NCBI GenBank assembly: GCA_009843865.1
Contig: VYCQ01000003.1
Span: 1-60,584, forward strand
Length of the DNA: 60,584 nucleotides
Direction of reading: 5' to 3'
DNA from: Acidimicrobiia bacterium
Lineage (GTDB): Bacteria; Actinomycetota; Acidimicrobiia; Acidimicrobiales; Bin134
The notes beneath the pieces were generated by a model. It did not search any database. It was given only the letters and a program-made list of their open reading frames with translations, and was not told the DNA's origin. This document shows, piece by piece, positions 9,371-18,713 of the stretch; position 1 is the stretch's first letter; every line of letters starts with the position of its first letter. The translations under genes were made by a program, and so were the position numbers.

Positions 9371-10045
9371 CTAATTGTGCAGGCCGCACTCAGTTTTGTC
9401 GGTACCAGCCCAGCGACCAGAACGAGGGTCAGCGCCGGGTGCCACTGGCTTGGTGCAGGGCATGCAACCGATCGAAGGGTAGCCCCGCTCTAACAATGGG
9501 TTGAAAGGAACGCTATGCGTGACCATATAGTCGGCCACTTGCTCGTCTGTCCAAAGAGCAATGGGGTTCAGCTTCACAAGCCCTCGCAAATCTCGCACCA
9601 CAATCGGAGCAGATGCTCGAGTAACAGCCTCTGCTCGGCGCAAACCGCTCATCCATGCGGCCTTGCCAGCAAGGGCTCGATCTAGTTGCCCTGCCTTAAC
9701 CGCGGAACAGCAGTTCTCAGGGTCCATTTGCCACAGGTTGGGGTCGTGACGAGCCACGGTCATCAACCGCAAGTTCAGGCCATAGTGTCGACGCACCCGC
9801 TCCACCGTTTCCAATGTCTCAGGGAAATGAAAACCGGTATCGATGAACACCACTTCAATGGCTGGATCTACCTTGACAGCCAAATCAATTAACACCGCAT
9901 CGGTCATGGATGCAGCCAGCGAAAGATGAGGCGAGAAGTTGTCGACCCCCCACTGGATGACCTTATCGGCGGGGAGATGCTCAAACTCTTCATTGAGGTC
10001 GGCCAACTCCTCGTCGGTAAAGTTAGAGACGGTCAAATTAGACAT
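9371..10045 (-). CDS. cysH: Assimilatory adenylylsulfate (APS) reductase, iron-sulfur type
   Basis: Reduces APS to sulfite and AMP. The 224-residue protein has the PAPS-reductase fold with 'SLAASMTDAVLIDL' as the nucleotide loop. A cysteine pair C112-C113 and C194-x-x-C197 are the ligands of a [4Fe-4S] cluster, which marks the APS-specific (plant/actinobacterial) type rather than the PAPS-specific enzyme that lacks them. The catalytic Cys is C220 in the C-terminal 'ECGLHN'. The gene is convergent with the sulfurylase/kinase gene, with only 4 bases between them. Stop TAG. Confidence 0.93.
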   Translation of the reverse strand: MSNLTVSNFTDEELADLNEEFEHLPADKVIQWGVDNFSPHLSLAASMTDAVLIDLAVKVDPAIEVVFIDTGFHFPETLETVERVRRHYGLNLRLMTVARHDPNLWQMDPENCCSAVKAGQLDRALAGKAAWMSGLRRAEAVTRASAPIVVRDLRGLVKLNPIALWTDEQVADYMVTHSVPFNPLLERGYPSIGCMPCTKPVAPGADPRSGRWAGTDKTECGLHN

Positions 10046-10093
10046 GCAAAATCGCCAATCATCGTTAAACCAATCATCATCGGGTAACAGCTA

Positions 10094-10116
10094 AATCAGA
10101 CTACTCCGATCTGATT
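10094..10116. promoter_or_regulatory. Inverted repeat upstream of cysH
   Basis: AATCAGA (10094-10100) and TCTGATT (10110-10116) form a 7-bp inverted repeat with a 9-base spacer, about 50 bases upstream of the cysH start on the minus strand. It could be an operator for a sulfur regulator or a chance repeat. Confidence 0.3.
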
Positions 10117-10142
10117 ACTTGTCTATCAGCACACTAATCCAA

Positions 10143-10164
10143 AATCAATTAAGCCCAATTGATT
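10143..10164 (-). terminator. A/T-rich hairpin at the end of amtB
   Basis: AATCAATT (10143-10150) and AATTGATT (10157-10164) are perfect 8-bp arms around a 6-base loop. The repeat overlaps the amtB stop codon and is followed on the minus strand by TTTTGG. The weak A/T stem makes it a possible but not strong terminator. Confidence 0.4.
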
Positions 10165-11356
10165 AGTTGTATGCGGTCTCGGCGTGAAGAGATGTATCAA
10201 GGCCGATCATCTCTTCTTCAACAGAAGTGCGAATAGTCATCCAACGATTTAGCACCCAGGCAATCAGAAAGGTACCCACAAAGCTATAAGCCATAACCGC
10301 CAAAATCGACACGATTTGGTTCAACAGCAGCTCGCCGCCGCCGTAGAAGATTCCATTAATAAAGTCACCACCTTCAACAGCACCCGAATCGGCAAACAGG
10401 CCGATCAAAACCCCGCCTACGACACCCCCAAACATGTGAATGCCCACGACATCCAAGCTGTCGTCGTACCTGAAGCGCAACTTTAGACCAATGGCTAGGT
10501 AACACACCACCCCGGCCAATCCTCCGATAACTATCGACGACATGGCACCCACAAACCCCGCAGCCGGAGTAATAGCCACCAGCCCAGCCACAATACCCGA
10601 AGCCATACCCAAGGCGGTCGGCTTGCCATCCTTAATGATTTCAGCCACCATCCAAGTGCATAACGCCGCTGCGGCGGCTAAAAAGGTGGTCAAAAAAGCA
10701 TGAGCTGCCCGACCATCGGCAGCCAGCGCTGAACCAGCATTAAACCCAAACCAGCCAAACCACAAAATGCCAGCCCCCAGCAATACCAAAGGCAAGTTGT
10801 TAGGGAAGTCCACCTCGTTAGGCCAATCTCGGCGAGGGCCTAACACCAAAACCAGCGCCAGGGCTGCAATACCGGCGTTGATATGAATAGCAGTGCCCCC
10901 AGCAAAATCGTGAGCAGGCAAGTTGGCTATCCATCCCTCACCACCGTAAATCCAATACACCACCGGCGAATAGACCAAGAACGACCACACTGGCACGAAT
11001 ATTGCCCAAGCCGAGAACTTCATCCGCCCTGCAACGGCACCAGAAATAAGCGCAGGAGTGATAACGGCGAAAGTAAGCCCAAAAACAAACTCTCGTTTAA
11101 CCACCACATCGTCAACACCACTGAGCCAAAAAGCATCAAAATCACCAAAGAGAGGGAAGCTCCAATCGCCCGAAGCAAACCCAAACCCAGCCACCGCCCA
11201 CAGCAGGGGTACCACGCCCAAACAATAAAGGTTCATGTTCATCATGTTGAGCATGTTCCTTTTACCGACCATGCCGCCATAAAACAATGCGAGGCCCGGC
11301 ACCATGAACATCACCAACGCTGCCGATATCAGTACCCAAACGGTGTCAGCATCCAT
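10163..11356 (-). CDS. amtB: Ammonium transporter
   Basis: A 397-residue Amt/MEP/Rh channel with about 11 membrane helices, moving ammonium/ammonia into the cell. Family landmarks include 'ALFYGGMVGKRN' near the N-terminus, the pore histidine in 'GGTAIHINAG' and the second in 'GIHMFGGVVGG'. A good Shine-Dalgarno (GGGGAG) lies 6 bases before the ATG. A perfect 15-base palindrome sits just upstream (11372-11386). No glnK/glnB gene is adjacent, unlike the common amtB-glnK pairing, though the PII-modifying enzyme gene glnD lies about 5 kb away. Confidence 0.95.
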   Translation of the reverse strand: MDADTVWVLISAALVMFMVPGLALFYGGMVGKRNMLNMMNMNLYCLGVVPLLWAVAGFGFASGDWSFPLFGDFDAFWLSGVDDVVVKREFVFGLTFAVITPALISGAVAGRMKFSAWAIFVPVWSFLVYSPVVYWIYGGEGWIANLPAHDFAGGTAIHINAGIAALALVLVLGPRRDWPNEVDFPNNLPLVLLGAGILWFGWFGFNAGSALAADGRAAHAFLTTFLAAAAALCTWMVAEIIKDGKPTALGMASGIVAGLVAITPAAGFVGAMSSIVIGGLAGVVCYLAIGLKLRFRYDDSLDVVGIHMFGGVVGGVLIGLFADSGAVEGGDFINGIFYGGGELLLNQIVSILAVMAYSFVGTFLIAWVLNRWMTIRTSVEEEMIGLDTSLHAETAYN

Positions 11357-11371
11357 TAAAGCTCCCCTAGT

Positions 11372-11386
11372 TGAATTGACAATTCA
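11372..11386. promoter_or_regulatory. Palindrome in the amtB leader, candidate operator
   Basis: TGAATTG-A-CAATTCA is a perfect 7-bp inverted repeat centred on one base, starting 16 bases upstream of the amtB start codon. Its position suggests a binding site for a nitrogen regulator. It does not match the GlnR box that I know, so the protein is unknown. Confidence 0.4.
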
Positions 11387-11435
11387 GTTGACCCTCAAGT
11401 CTCATTGCCTTACCTGAGAGTATGACAAATCTGGC

Positions 11436-12230
11436 TTAGCGGTCTACTAAAGACGCGTTCAAATTGCCCGAACGCAAGCCTTCTAAATCCAGCGTCACAT
11501 AGCGATAACCCGCATCTTGCACAACCGCTACCACCTCAGCCCGCTGCTCTAACACATCGCTCAACTGAGCTTGAGGCACCTCGATGCGGGCCAGATCTCC
11601 GTAGTGACGCACCCGCAACGCAGCGAAACCCAAACCTCGTAAAGACTCCTCAGCATTATCAACCGATGCCAATGCTCCCAACGTAACTGGGGTGCCGTAA
11701 GGAATCCGCGAGGCCAAACAGGGCGCAGCGGGCTTGTTTGAAGTACGTAGCCCTAAACGCTTAGACCACTCGTACACATCAGCTTTCGAGAAACCCGCGT
11801 CCACAAGGGGAAACACCGCTGCGCGCTGTGTAGCTGCTTGTTGACCTGGGCGATAATCAGTCAAATCATCAAGGTTCACGCCTAAAACCACCGTTGCCGA
11901 CGCTGCCTTCGCTACCGGGCCAAGAGCATCCATCAGAGCCTGCTTGCACCAATAGCAACGATCGGCACCATTGGCCAAATAGGCAGGGCTGGACATCTCG
12001 AAGGTGTACACCTCACTCCAATTTAAGCCCCATTCTCGAGCCAGCACAGCACATTCAGACCGTGCCTGATGTCCCAAAGATTCAGATACTGCTGTAAGGG
12101 CTTGGCACCTATCCCCCAGCACATCATGGGCCACCCAAGCCAACAGCGAAGAGTCAACCCCACCACTAAACGCCACCACCACCGACCCCAGCCGCTGAAG
12201 ATCTTGGCGAAGTTGAGACATATTACCCAT
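11436..12230 (-). CDS. larE: ATP-dependent sacrificial sulfur transferase LarE-like
   Basis: LarE uses its own cysteine sulfur to make thiocarboxylates on the pyridinium cofactor of nickel-pincer enzymes such as lactate racemase. The 264-residue protein has the PP-loop 'SGGVDSSLL' at 22-30 and 'APCLASR' with C171, equivalent to the sacrificial cysteine of the family. 'RCYWC' (91-95) adds further cysteines. larB, larC and larA are not in the window, so the final enzyme target is unknown. The start lies only about 10 bases from the divergent permease gene. Confidence 0.85.
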   Translation of the reverse strand: MGNMSQLRQDLQRLGSVVVAFSGGVDSSLLAWVAHDVLGDRCQALTAVSESLGHQARSECAVLAREWGLNWSEVYTFEMSSPAYLANGADRCYWCKQALMDALGPVAKAASATVVLGVNLDDLTDYRPGQQAATQRAAVFPLVDAGFSKADVYEWSKRLGLRTSNKPAAPCLASRIPYGTPVTLGALASVDNAEESLRGLGFAALRVRHYGDLARIEVPQAQLSDVLEQRAEVVAVVQDAGYRYVTLDLEGLRSGNLNASLVDR

Positions 12231-12239
12231 GCATCTAGT

Positions 12240-13586
12240 TTGCCCACTAAGTTCTTAGCAGTGCGACTTCCCACAGCAATCATTAGCTTGATGGTAGGCT
12301 TAACGTTTTCTGCGGCACTGGCTTGGCCTGCATCAGCGACAGCGCAAAACACAGCCGACAGCGATGCCCCCAGCATAGGCAACCAGCAGTCATCCGATGA
12401 ACAAGCAACCCTGCTAGAGGGAACGCTAAGAGTGGGCTTTGAGCAGTACGTGGCTGGTGTCACTATTTCAGTCAGCGACTCGGTAGGCAACCTGATTGAA
12501 AAGACCATCACAAACAGCCACGGCCAATGGCTAGTTCAACTTCCCGGTGCTGGCACCTACACGGTGACTTTAGACGAACAAACCCTACCCACAGAGCTAA
12601 AGCTACGTGAGGGCTACGAAACCACCACAACAGTAACAACACAGCAAGGGACTTCTAGAGCGGTGGTGTTCGCCGTAGGCGAAACCCCTCAAGGCGCGGC
12701 CTTTGGCGAACGGGTCGCTCAAACCATGTTCAACGGCTTAAAATTCGGCCTAATCATCGCCATCAGCGCCTTGGGTCTATCGTTGATCTACGGCACTACT
12801 GGCCTTGTAAACTTTGCTCACGGCGAATTGGTCACCTTCGGTGCCATCATCGCCTGGTACTTCAACACGTCCTGGGGCGGCCTAAACCTATTAGCAGCAG
12901 CGATTGTCGCCACAATCGTATGTGCAATGTTAGGTGCTGGCCTAGAAAAAGGAGTATTTCGACCACTCCGACAGAAACGCTTGGGCATCTTTCAGCTAGT
13001 GGTGGTCACCATCGGCTTGTCACTTCTAGGCCGGCAAATAATGCAGCTCTTTTTCGGAGCTGAACCCCGCGCCTACAACGACTTTCAAATACAACAACGC
13101 TGGGGAATCGGCCCCTGGGAAGTGACCCCTAGAGAATTGATGTCGGTTGCAGTAATCACCGTCATCTTGATAGCGGTAGCGTTCTCACTACAACGCACAC
13201 GCTTTGGCAAGGCTATTCGCGCGGTGTCCGACAACAGCAGCCTAGCCGAAGCCTCGGGGATTAACGTTAACCGCATCGTGGTGTTGGTGTGGGTGGTGGG
13301 TACCGCCTTAGCCGGTTTAGGCGGAATATTCCAAGGTCTCGACACCGACATTGACCCATTCTTAGGCTTTCAGCTCTTGTTGTTGATCTTCGCTGGAGTA
13401 GAGCTAGGCGGACTGGGCACAGCCTACGGTGCCATCGCTGGGTCGCTGATCATCGGCATGTCCACCGAGTTGAGCACGCTTTGGCTCTCTCCAGAGCTCA
13501 AATTCGTGGTGCCGCTAGTGACACTTATCGGTGTGCTGTTGCTAAGGCCACAAGGATTGTTCGGCGTAAAAGCCAGGGTGGGTTAG
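12240..13586 (+). CDS. livH: Branched-chain amino-acid ABC permease LivH with an extra N-terminal secreted domain
   Basis: The last ~285 residues form a LivH-type permease ('LSLIYGTTGLVNFAHGEL', 'GVELGGLGTAYGAIAGSLII'). In front is something unusual: a signal-peptide-like segment ending in A-T-A, then about 90 residues that look like a carboxypeptidase-regulatory/CNA-B beta-sandwich ('VAGVTISVSDSVGN...NSHGQWLVQLPGAGTYTV'). That domain should lie outside the membrane. Start candidates are TTG 12240 and GTG 12261; both give a signal peptide and neither has a clear Shine-Dalgarno. livM begins right after its TAG stop. No livK binding-protein gene is present, so the extra domain may help with ligand capture or docking; this is inference. 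Confidence 0.85.
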   Translation: MPTKFLAVRLPTAIISLMVGLTFSAALAWPASATAQNTADSDAPSIGNQQSSDEQATLLEGTLRVGFEQYVAGVTISVSDSVGNLIEKTITNSHGQWLVQLPGAGTYTVTLDEQTLPTELKLREGYETTTTVTTQQGTSRAVVFAVGETPQGAAFGERVAQTMFNGLKFGLIIAISALGLSLIYGTTGLVNFAHGELVTFGAIIAWYFNTSWGGLNLLAAAIVATIVCAMLGAGLEKGVFRPLRQKRLGIFQLVVVTIGLSLLGRQIMQLFFGAEPRAYNDFQIQQRWGIGPWEVTPRELMSVAVITVILIAVAFSLQRTRFGKAIRAVSDNSSLAEASGINVNRIVVLVWVVGTALAGLGGIFQGLDTDIDPFLGFQLLLLIFAGVELGGLGTAYGAIAGSLIIGMSTELSTLWLSPELKFVVPLVTLIGVLLLRPQGLFGVKARVG

Positions 13587-14591
13587 ATGGAGTTCGACAT
13601 CATCATTACCAATGCCGCCCGAGCTGCGGTGGGGCCCGAAGCGCTAATTCTAGCCCTAGCCGCAATCGGCCTCAACATGCATTTCGGCTACACCGGTCTA
13701 TTGAACTTTGGACAGGTGGGTTTCATGCTGCTTGGGGCTTACGGAACCAGCGTAGCAGTAGCAACCTTCGGCTGGTCTTTGTGGTTAGGAGTGCTGCTGG
13801 GCCTGATTTTGGCTACGGCCTTTGCAATCACACTGGGGCTGCCCACCTTACGTTTACACGCCTTGTTGTTCGCCATCGTCACCATTGCAGCTGCTGAGAT
13901 CGTACGAATCCTCGTCGGCTCCACCGATGCCATCGGACTCACAGGCGGCCCCCTCAGCATCAGCTTTGATGCAGGTGCCTTCTACGACCTAAACCCCTAC
14001 CCCGACGGGCCTAACGATCGCTACGGTGCTGGCACTTTTGAGTTCACCGGTCAGCAACTATGGGTGATGACAGTTGGCTGGACACTAGTAGCGCTGGTGA
14101 GCGTGGGAGTGTTCTTGTTGGTGCGCAGCCCTTGGGGACGGGTTTTGAAATCCATTCGCGAAGATCAAGATGCGGCTCGTAGCCTGGGCAAAAACGTATT
14201 CACCTACAAACTTCAGGCTCTTGTGATCGGCGGGCTGATTGCCGGTTTAGGGGGAGTACTAGATGCCATCAAAACCTCTGGTGCTGACCCAAACGGCTTT
14301 CGTCCTCAGGTAACCTTTTTTGCATACGCAGCCCTACTCCTAGGTGGTTTGGCCACCTACATTGGGCCGGTACTAGGGGCAATCCTGTTTTGGTTCCTAC
14401 GCGAGCTGATTGAGTCGTTCTTGCGTCAACTCGTGGCACAAACCTGGCTGCCCGATGCTATAGCCAACTTTTTCGACGGTGCCGAAGGGATTATCAGCGT
14501 AGGCATGGTTGGCTTGGCACTAATCCTGCTGATGCTGTTTCGACCTCAAGGCATCGTGGGCAGCCGCAACGAAATGCAGTTAAATGGTTGA
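13587..14591 (+). CDS. livM: Branched-chain amino-acid ABC permease LivM
   Basis: A 334-residue integral membrane permease, the second half of the Liv-type translocation channel. Family segments 'AIGLNMHFGYTGLLNFGQVGF' (split here across helices) and 'SIREDQDAARSLGKNVFTYKLQ', the ATPase-docking loop, are visible. It starts immediately after livH and overlaps livG by 8 bases, so the four genes H-M-G-F form one translationally coupled operon. Stop TGA. Confidence 0.93.
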   Translation: MEFDIIITNAARAAVGPEALILALAAIGLNMHFGYTGLLNFGQVGFMLLGAYGTSVAVATFGWSLWLGVLLGLILATAFAITLGLPTLRLHALLFAIVTIAAAEIVRILVGSTDAIGLTGGPLSISFDAGAFYDLNPYPDGPNDRYGAGTFEFTGQQLWVMTVGWTLVALVSVGVFLLVRSPWGRVLKSIREDQDAARSLGKNVFTYKLQALVIGGLIAGLGGVLDAIKTSGADPNGFRPQVTFFAYAALLLGGLATYIGPVLGAILFWFLRELIESFLRQLVAQTWLPDAIANFFDGAEGIISVGMVGLALILLMLFRPQGIVGSRNEMQLNG

Positions 14592-15417
14592 GTCGGTTCA
14601 ACCTATTTTAACCGTCCCCGCTGAGGTGGGTACACCCAAACCTAACCCTATATTGGTTGTAGACTGCCTAGAACGGAGCTTTGACGGGCTCAAGGCAGTA
14701 GACATTGACCATCTAGAGATTGAACGAGGGGTGGTCACCTCTCTAATTGGGCCAAACGGCGCGGGTAAAACCACTTTGTTCAACCTACTGAGCGGTTTTG
14801 AGCAGGCCGACAAGGGCCGTTGGCAGTTTGATGGCCAACCCGCTACCCACACATCACCCGACAAACTGGCACGCCGAGGGATGATCCGCACCTTTCAGCT
14901 CACCAAATCGCTCTCCAAGCTAACCGTGTTAGACAACGTGCTGCTAGGGGCACCAGATCAACAAGGTGAGCGGCTCTGGGCTGCCCCGTTCCAATCCAAA
15001 TGGCAACAACAAGAGCAAGCTAACCGCCAACGAGCCGAAGAATTGCTAGAACGCTTCAACCTAACTCATATGTGCCACGAGTTAGCAGGCACCTTGTCAG
15101 GCGGACAGCGCAAGCTGCTTGAGGTGGCCCGAGCTCTCATGGCCAACCCTGTGCTGATAATGCTTGATGAGCCGATGGCTGGAGTAAACCCCGCATTAGG
15201 GCAGTCGCTAATGCGCCACATAACCCAACTCGCATTTGAAGGGGTGAGCGTGGTTTTCATAGAACACGCTATGGAAGTGGTGACCGGTCTCAGCGACTGG
15301 ATTGTAGTGCTAGCACAGGGCCAAGTAATCGCTGAGGGGCCGCCGTGGAAGGTCATCCACGACGAAGCAGTGGTAGATGCCTATTTGGGTGGACAACAAG
15401 AAAATCGACAACGATGA
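14584..15417 (+). CDS. livG: Branched-chain amino-acid ABC transporter ATPase LivG
   Basis: A 277-residue cytoplasmic ATPase. It has Walker A 'GPNGAGKTTLFN', signature 'LSGGQRKLLEVARALM', and Walker B 'LIMLDEPMAGVNP'. The long insert after the Q-loop and the 'EHAMEVVTGLSD' H-loop are typical of LivG rather than LivF. It overlaps livM by 8 bases and livF by an ATGA. Stop TGA. Confidence 0.95.
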   Translation: MVESVQPILTVPAEVGTPKPNPILVVDCLERSFDGLKAVDIDHLEIERGVVTSLIGPNGAGKTTLFNLLSGFEQADKGRWQFDGQPATHTSPDKLARRGMIRTFQLTKSLSKLTVLDNVLLGAPDQQGERLWAAPFQSKWQQQEQANRQRAEELLERFNLTHMCHELAGTLSGGQRKLLEVARALMANPVLIMLDEPMAGVNPALGQSLMRHITQLAFEGVSVVFIEHAMEVVTGLSDWIVVLAQGQVIAEGPPWKVIHDEAVVDAYLGGQQENRQR

Positions 15418-16160
15418 GCGATCTGTCGACCAAAACACCGCAAATCCAAGTAACCAACCTAATAGCAGGGTATTTACCTGGAGTAAACATCCTAAACAAC
15501 TGCTCCCTAGAACTGCATAAGGGTGAGGTGGTAGGAATCATTGGGCCCAACGGCGCGGGCAAATCCACCTTGTTGAAGTCCGTCTTCGGCCTAGTACAAA
15601 TCCGTGGGGGCTGTATCCGGTTGCTAGACGAAGAGATCTCAGGGCTAGCACCTCATGAGCTAGTGGCTCGAGGCATTGGCTTTGTCCCTCAAAGCAACAA
15701 CGTGTTCCCACGGCTTACCATCGCCGAAAACTTAGAAATGGGTTCCTTTCAAAAACCCGAATCATTTGCCGAGCGATTTGAAGCCCTAGCCGAGCTCTTT
15801 CCGTTGCTCGCCGAACGCCGCAACGAACGAGCCGATGGGCTCTCAGGCGGGCAACGCCAGATGGTGGCAATAGCGAGGGCATTAATGATGAATCCAAAGG
15901 TTGTGTTAATGGACGAACCTTCCGCTGGTCTCTCACCTGCCTACCAAGATGAGGTATTTGCTCAGGCAGCTCAGATAGCACAAAGCGGGGTTTCTCTGCT
16001 CATGGTGGAACAAAACGCTCGCCGTTGTCTAGAGATTTGCGACCGGGGCTACGTACTAGACCAAGGTGCCAACGCCTACACCGGCACCGGTCAAGAGCTC
16101 TTGGCAGACCCGAAGGTGGTGAGCCTCTACTTAGGCTCTCTCATGGGTATTCAGCCATAG
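15414..16160 (+). CDS. livF: Branched-chain amino-acid ABC transporter ATPase LivF
   Basis: The second ATPase of the Liv importer, 248 residues from the ATG at 15414 that overlaps the livG stop as ATGA. Walker A 'GPNGAGKSTLLKSVFG', signature 'LSGGQRQMVAIARALM', Walker B 'VVLMDEPSAGLSP' and the H-loop 'MVEQNARRCLEI' match LivF. The 'VPQSNNVFPRLT' Q-loop is also typical. It closes the operon; no clear terminator follows. Confidence 0.95.
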   Translation: MSDLSTKTPQIQVTNLIAGYLPGVNILNNCSLELHKGEVVGIIGPNGAGKSTLLKSVFGLVQIRGGCIRLLDEEISGLAPHELVARGIGFVPQSNNVFPRLTIAENLEMGSFQKPESFAERFEALAELFPLLAERRNERADGLSGGQRQMVAIARALMMNPKVVLMDEPSAGLSPAYQDEVFAQAAQIAQSGVSLLMVEQNARRCLEICDRGYVLDQGANAYTGTGQELLADPKVVSLYLGSLMGIQP

Positions 16161-16271
16161 TCATTGCTGGCATAGTCGTTGCCGGGTATCTGCGGTTAAA
16201 TCTTGTAAAGCTCATAACTTGAACTAAGGCGTTCGCCCAATAACGTTAAACCCCACTAGCCTCAGCTAGCA

Positions 16272-18641
16272 ATGGCTAACAGCAAGACAACGCAACAAGC
16301 GAGACCACCCAAGCTGCATCGCAATGAACTGTTAGCCGACCACATCATGTCGGGTGCCGTATTGTGTCGGGCATTGGCGCGTCACATGGACGAGTGGCTA
16401 GCCGATAGCTTCACCGCAGTGGTATCAGACCAACAAGGCATCGCCTTAGTAGCGGTGGGCGGTTATGGCCGTGCCGAGTTGTGCCCGAACAGCGACATCG
16501 ACTTGTTATTACTGCACGACGACCGCTCAGATGTGGACAAGCTGGCACCACAGCTTTGGTATCCCATTTGGGATGAAGGTCTCAAACTCGGTCACGCCAT
16601 GCGATCCCCCAAAGAGTGCCGGGATTTAGCCAAAACCGATATAGACACCACAACAGCTTTGCTAGATGCCCGTCACATCGCTGGTGATGAAGCGCTGACC
16701 GCAGATGTGATCGCCGAAAACGCTGCTTACTGGCGTAGAACAGCCAAACGATGGTTGCCTAAGCTGGCCGAAAATATCACAAACCGTCACGAACGCCATG
16801 GGGACGTGGCCTACAAGCTTGAGCCCGACCTCAAACAAGGCAAGGGAGGTCTGCGAGATGTCCACTCCCTGCGCTGGGCTGAAGCTGCCTTTATAGAGAT
16901 AGAAGACCCCGTCAGCCGCAAGGTGTGGACATCTTATGAGGTGCTCTTAGCAGCACGAGTGGAGTTACACCGCACCACCGGTCGTTCAACCAATGTGCTA
17001 CTGCTACAAGAACAAGATGGCGTAGCCGCTGCGCTGAACTATGAGAATGCCGACGTGATGATGAGCGAGATCGCTGGCGCAGCCCGTTGGATTGGTTGGC
17101 ATAGCGACGAGATTTGGGCGTGGCTGCGAGAAACCGAAATCCGCAGCAACAAACGCTTTGTGTTACGACATCGCGCAGCCCGCAATAGCAAAACTCTGGC
17201 AAACGGTGTGGCTGTGCTAGAAGGCCGTGCAGTGCTGACTGAGAATGCCGACCTCAGCGATCCCTGCACTGCGCTGCGACTTGCACATGCGGCAGCCACC
17301 AACGAGCTGCGCGTGGGACGCGCCAGCCTCGAGCTGCTACGAGATCACATGCAACCGATAGGCACACCATGGCCCGATGAAGCACGTCGACTGTTCGTAG
17401 AACTACTCCTCGCAGGACAAGCTGCCCCACCAATTATTGAGGCACTAGACCAGATGGACTTGTTCGTCCGCATCTTGCCTGAGTGGGAACCAAATCGCAG
17501 CCGCCCACAACGCAATGCTTACCACCAATACACAGTGGACAGACACCTTTGTGAGACCGCGGCGTTAGCGGCTGAACTCATCGACAGGGTTAATCGACCA
17601 GATTTACTGGTACTCGGAGCACTGCTGCACGACATCGGCAAGGGCTACTCTGGGGACCACAGCAAAGTGGGCATGGTGTTGGTATCAGACATCGCCCATC
17701 GTATGGGCCTTCCGCCCATTGATGTTGATGTGCTGGTGGCGATGGTGCAGCACCACCTGTTATTGCCCGACGTCGCCACCCGAAGAGACTTAGAAGACCC
17801 CGACACCATCGCCGAAGTGGCCCGCCAAGTCAAGACTGTAGAAACGTTGCGCCTGCTAGGAGCCCTAACCGAGGCCGACTCGTTAGCTACCGGCCCTGCT
17901 GCCTGGAGCGATTGGAAAGCCAGCTTAGTGCGCTCGTTGGTAGCCCGCTGCGCCCATGTACTAGAAGGCGGCGACATTAAAGAGATCACCTCTAAATTCC
18001 CCACCCAAGAACATCGCCAAATGATGGAGGCTGGCGAAAGTTTAGTGGTAGGCGAAGGCAACACGCTGTTAGTAATCGTTCCCGACCAACTCGGAATGTT
18101 CTCCAGAGTAACAGGGGTGCTAGCCCTAAGCGGATTGCGGGTGCTGCTAGCAGAGGCGCACACCGAATATGGGATGGCGTTAGAGCAGTTTCGTGTTGAA
18201 AACGTGCTGGGCTTGGAAATTAACTGGCCACAAGTAACGGACTATATCAAGTTAGCGCTGTCACGCAGGCTCGCTCTTGAGGCTCGCTTAGCCGAGCGAA
18301 TCGACAACTACCAATCCACAGAGGTGTCAGCACCCCGACCGGTAGTAACCCCCAAAATCACCATTGACAACGAATCATCTTCGACGGCCACCATTATTGA
18401 GGTGGCTACGCACGCACACGTAGGGTTACTAAGCAGAATATCTGGGGCACTCTCGGAACTGGATTTAAGCATCTTCACCGCCAAAATGCAGGACTTAGGA
18501 GGCGACGTGGTGCATGCCTACTACGTGCGCGACAGCCAAGGCAAAAAAGTGGCCGATGCCAAACATCAAGACGAAATCCACCGAGCCATCAATCACGCTA
18601 TCGACTCCTACGTACCAGCAACCCTCAAAGCCAGCCAATAA
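16272..18641 (+). CDS. glnD: PII uridylyl/adenylyl-transferase and removing enzyme GlnD
   Basis: GlnD adds and removes a nucleotide on PII protein in response to glutamine. The 789-residue protein shows the nucleotidyltransferase motif 'GGYGRAELCPNSDID' at 63-77 with metal-binding Asp75 and Asp77. The HD hydrolase motif 'LLHDIGKGYSGDH' lies near residue 452, and two C-terminal ACT domains occupy about 610-680 and 705-785. Length and domain order are normal. In Actinomycetota the target is usually GlnK, whose gene is not in this window. It stands alone between the liv operon and a convergent accessory gene. Confidence 0.93.
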   Translation: MANSKTTQQARPPKLHRNELLADHIMSGAVLCRALARHMDEWLADSFTAVVSDQQGIALVAVGGYGRAELCPNSDIDLLLLHDDRSDVDKLAPQLWYPIWDEGLKLGHAMRSPKECRDLAKTDIDTTTALLDARHIAGDEALTADVIAENAAYWRRTAKRWLPKLAENITNRHERHGDVAYKLEPDLKQGKGGLRDVHSLRWAEAAFIEIEDPVSRKVWTSYEVLLAARVELHRTTGRSTNVLLLQEQDGVAAALNYENADVMMSEIAGAARWIGWHSDEIWAWLRETEIRSNKRFVLRHRAARNSKTLANGVAVLEGRAVLTENADLSDPCTALRLAHAAATNELRVGRASLELLRDHMQPIGTPWPDEARRLFVELLLAGQAAPPIIEALDQMDLFVRILPEWEPNRSRPQRNAYHQYTVDRHLCETAALAAELIDRVNRPDLLVLGALLHDIGKGYSGDHSKVGMVLVSDIAHRMGLPPIDVDVLVAMVQHHLLLPDVATRRDLEDPDTIAEVARQVKTVETLRLLGALTEADSLATGPAAWSDWKASLVRSLVARCAHVLEGGDIKEITSKFPTQEHRQMMEAGESLVVGEGNTLLVIVPDQLGMFSRVTGVLALSGLRVLLAEAHTEYGMALEQFRVENVLGLEINWPQVTDYIKLALSRRLALEARLAERIDNYQSTEVSAPRPVVTPKITIDNESSSTATIIEVATHAHVGLLSRISGALSELDLSIFTAKMQDLGGDVVHAYYVRDSQGKKVADAKHQDEIHRAINHAIDSYVPATLKASQ

Positions 18642-18713
18642 ACAAGCACTAACTACCTATAGAGCTGTTCAAATGCGCTTACAATATTAAAGCTGGCCTT
18701 CACCGAAAACAGC

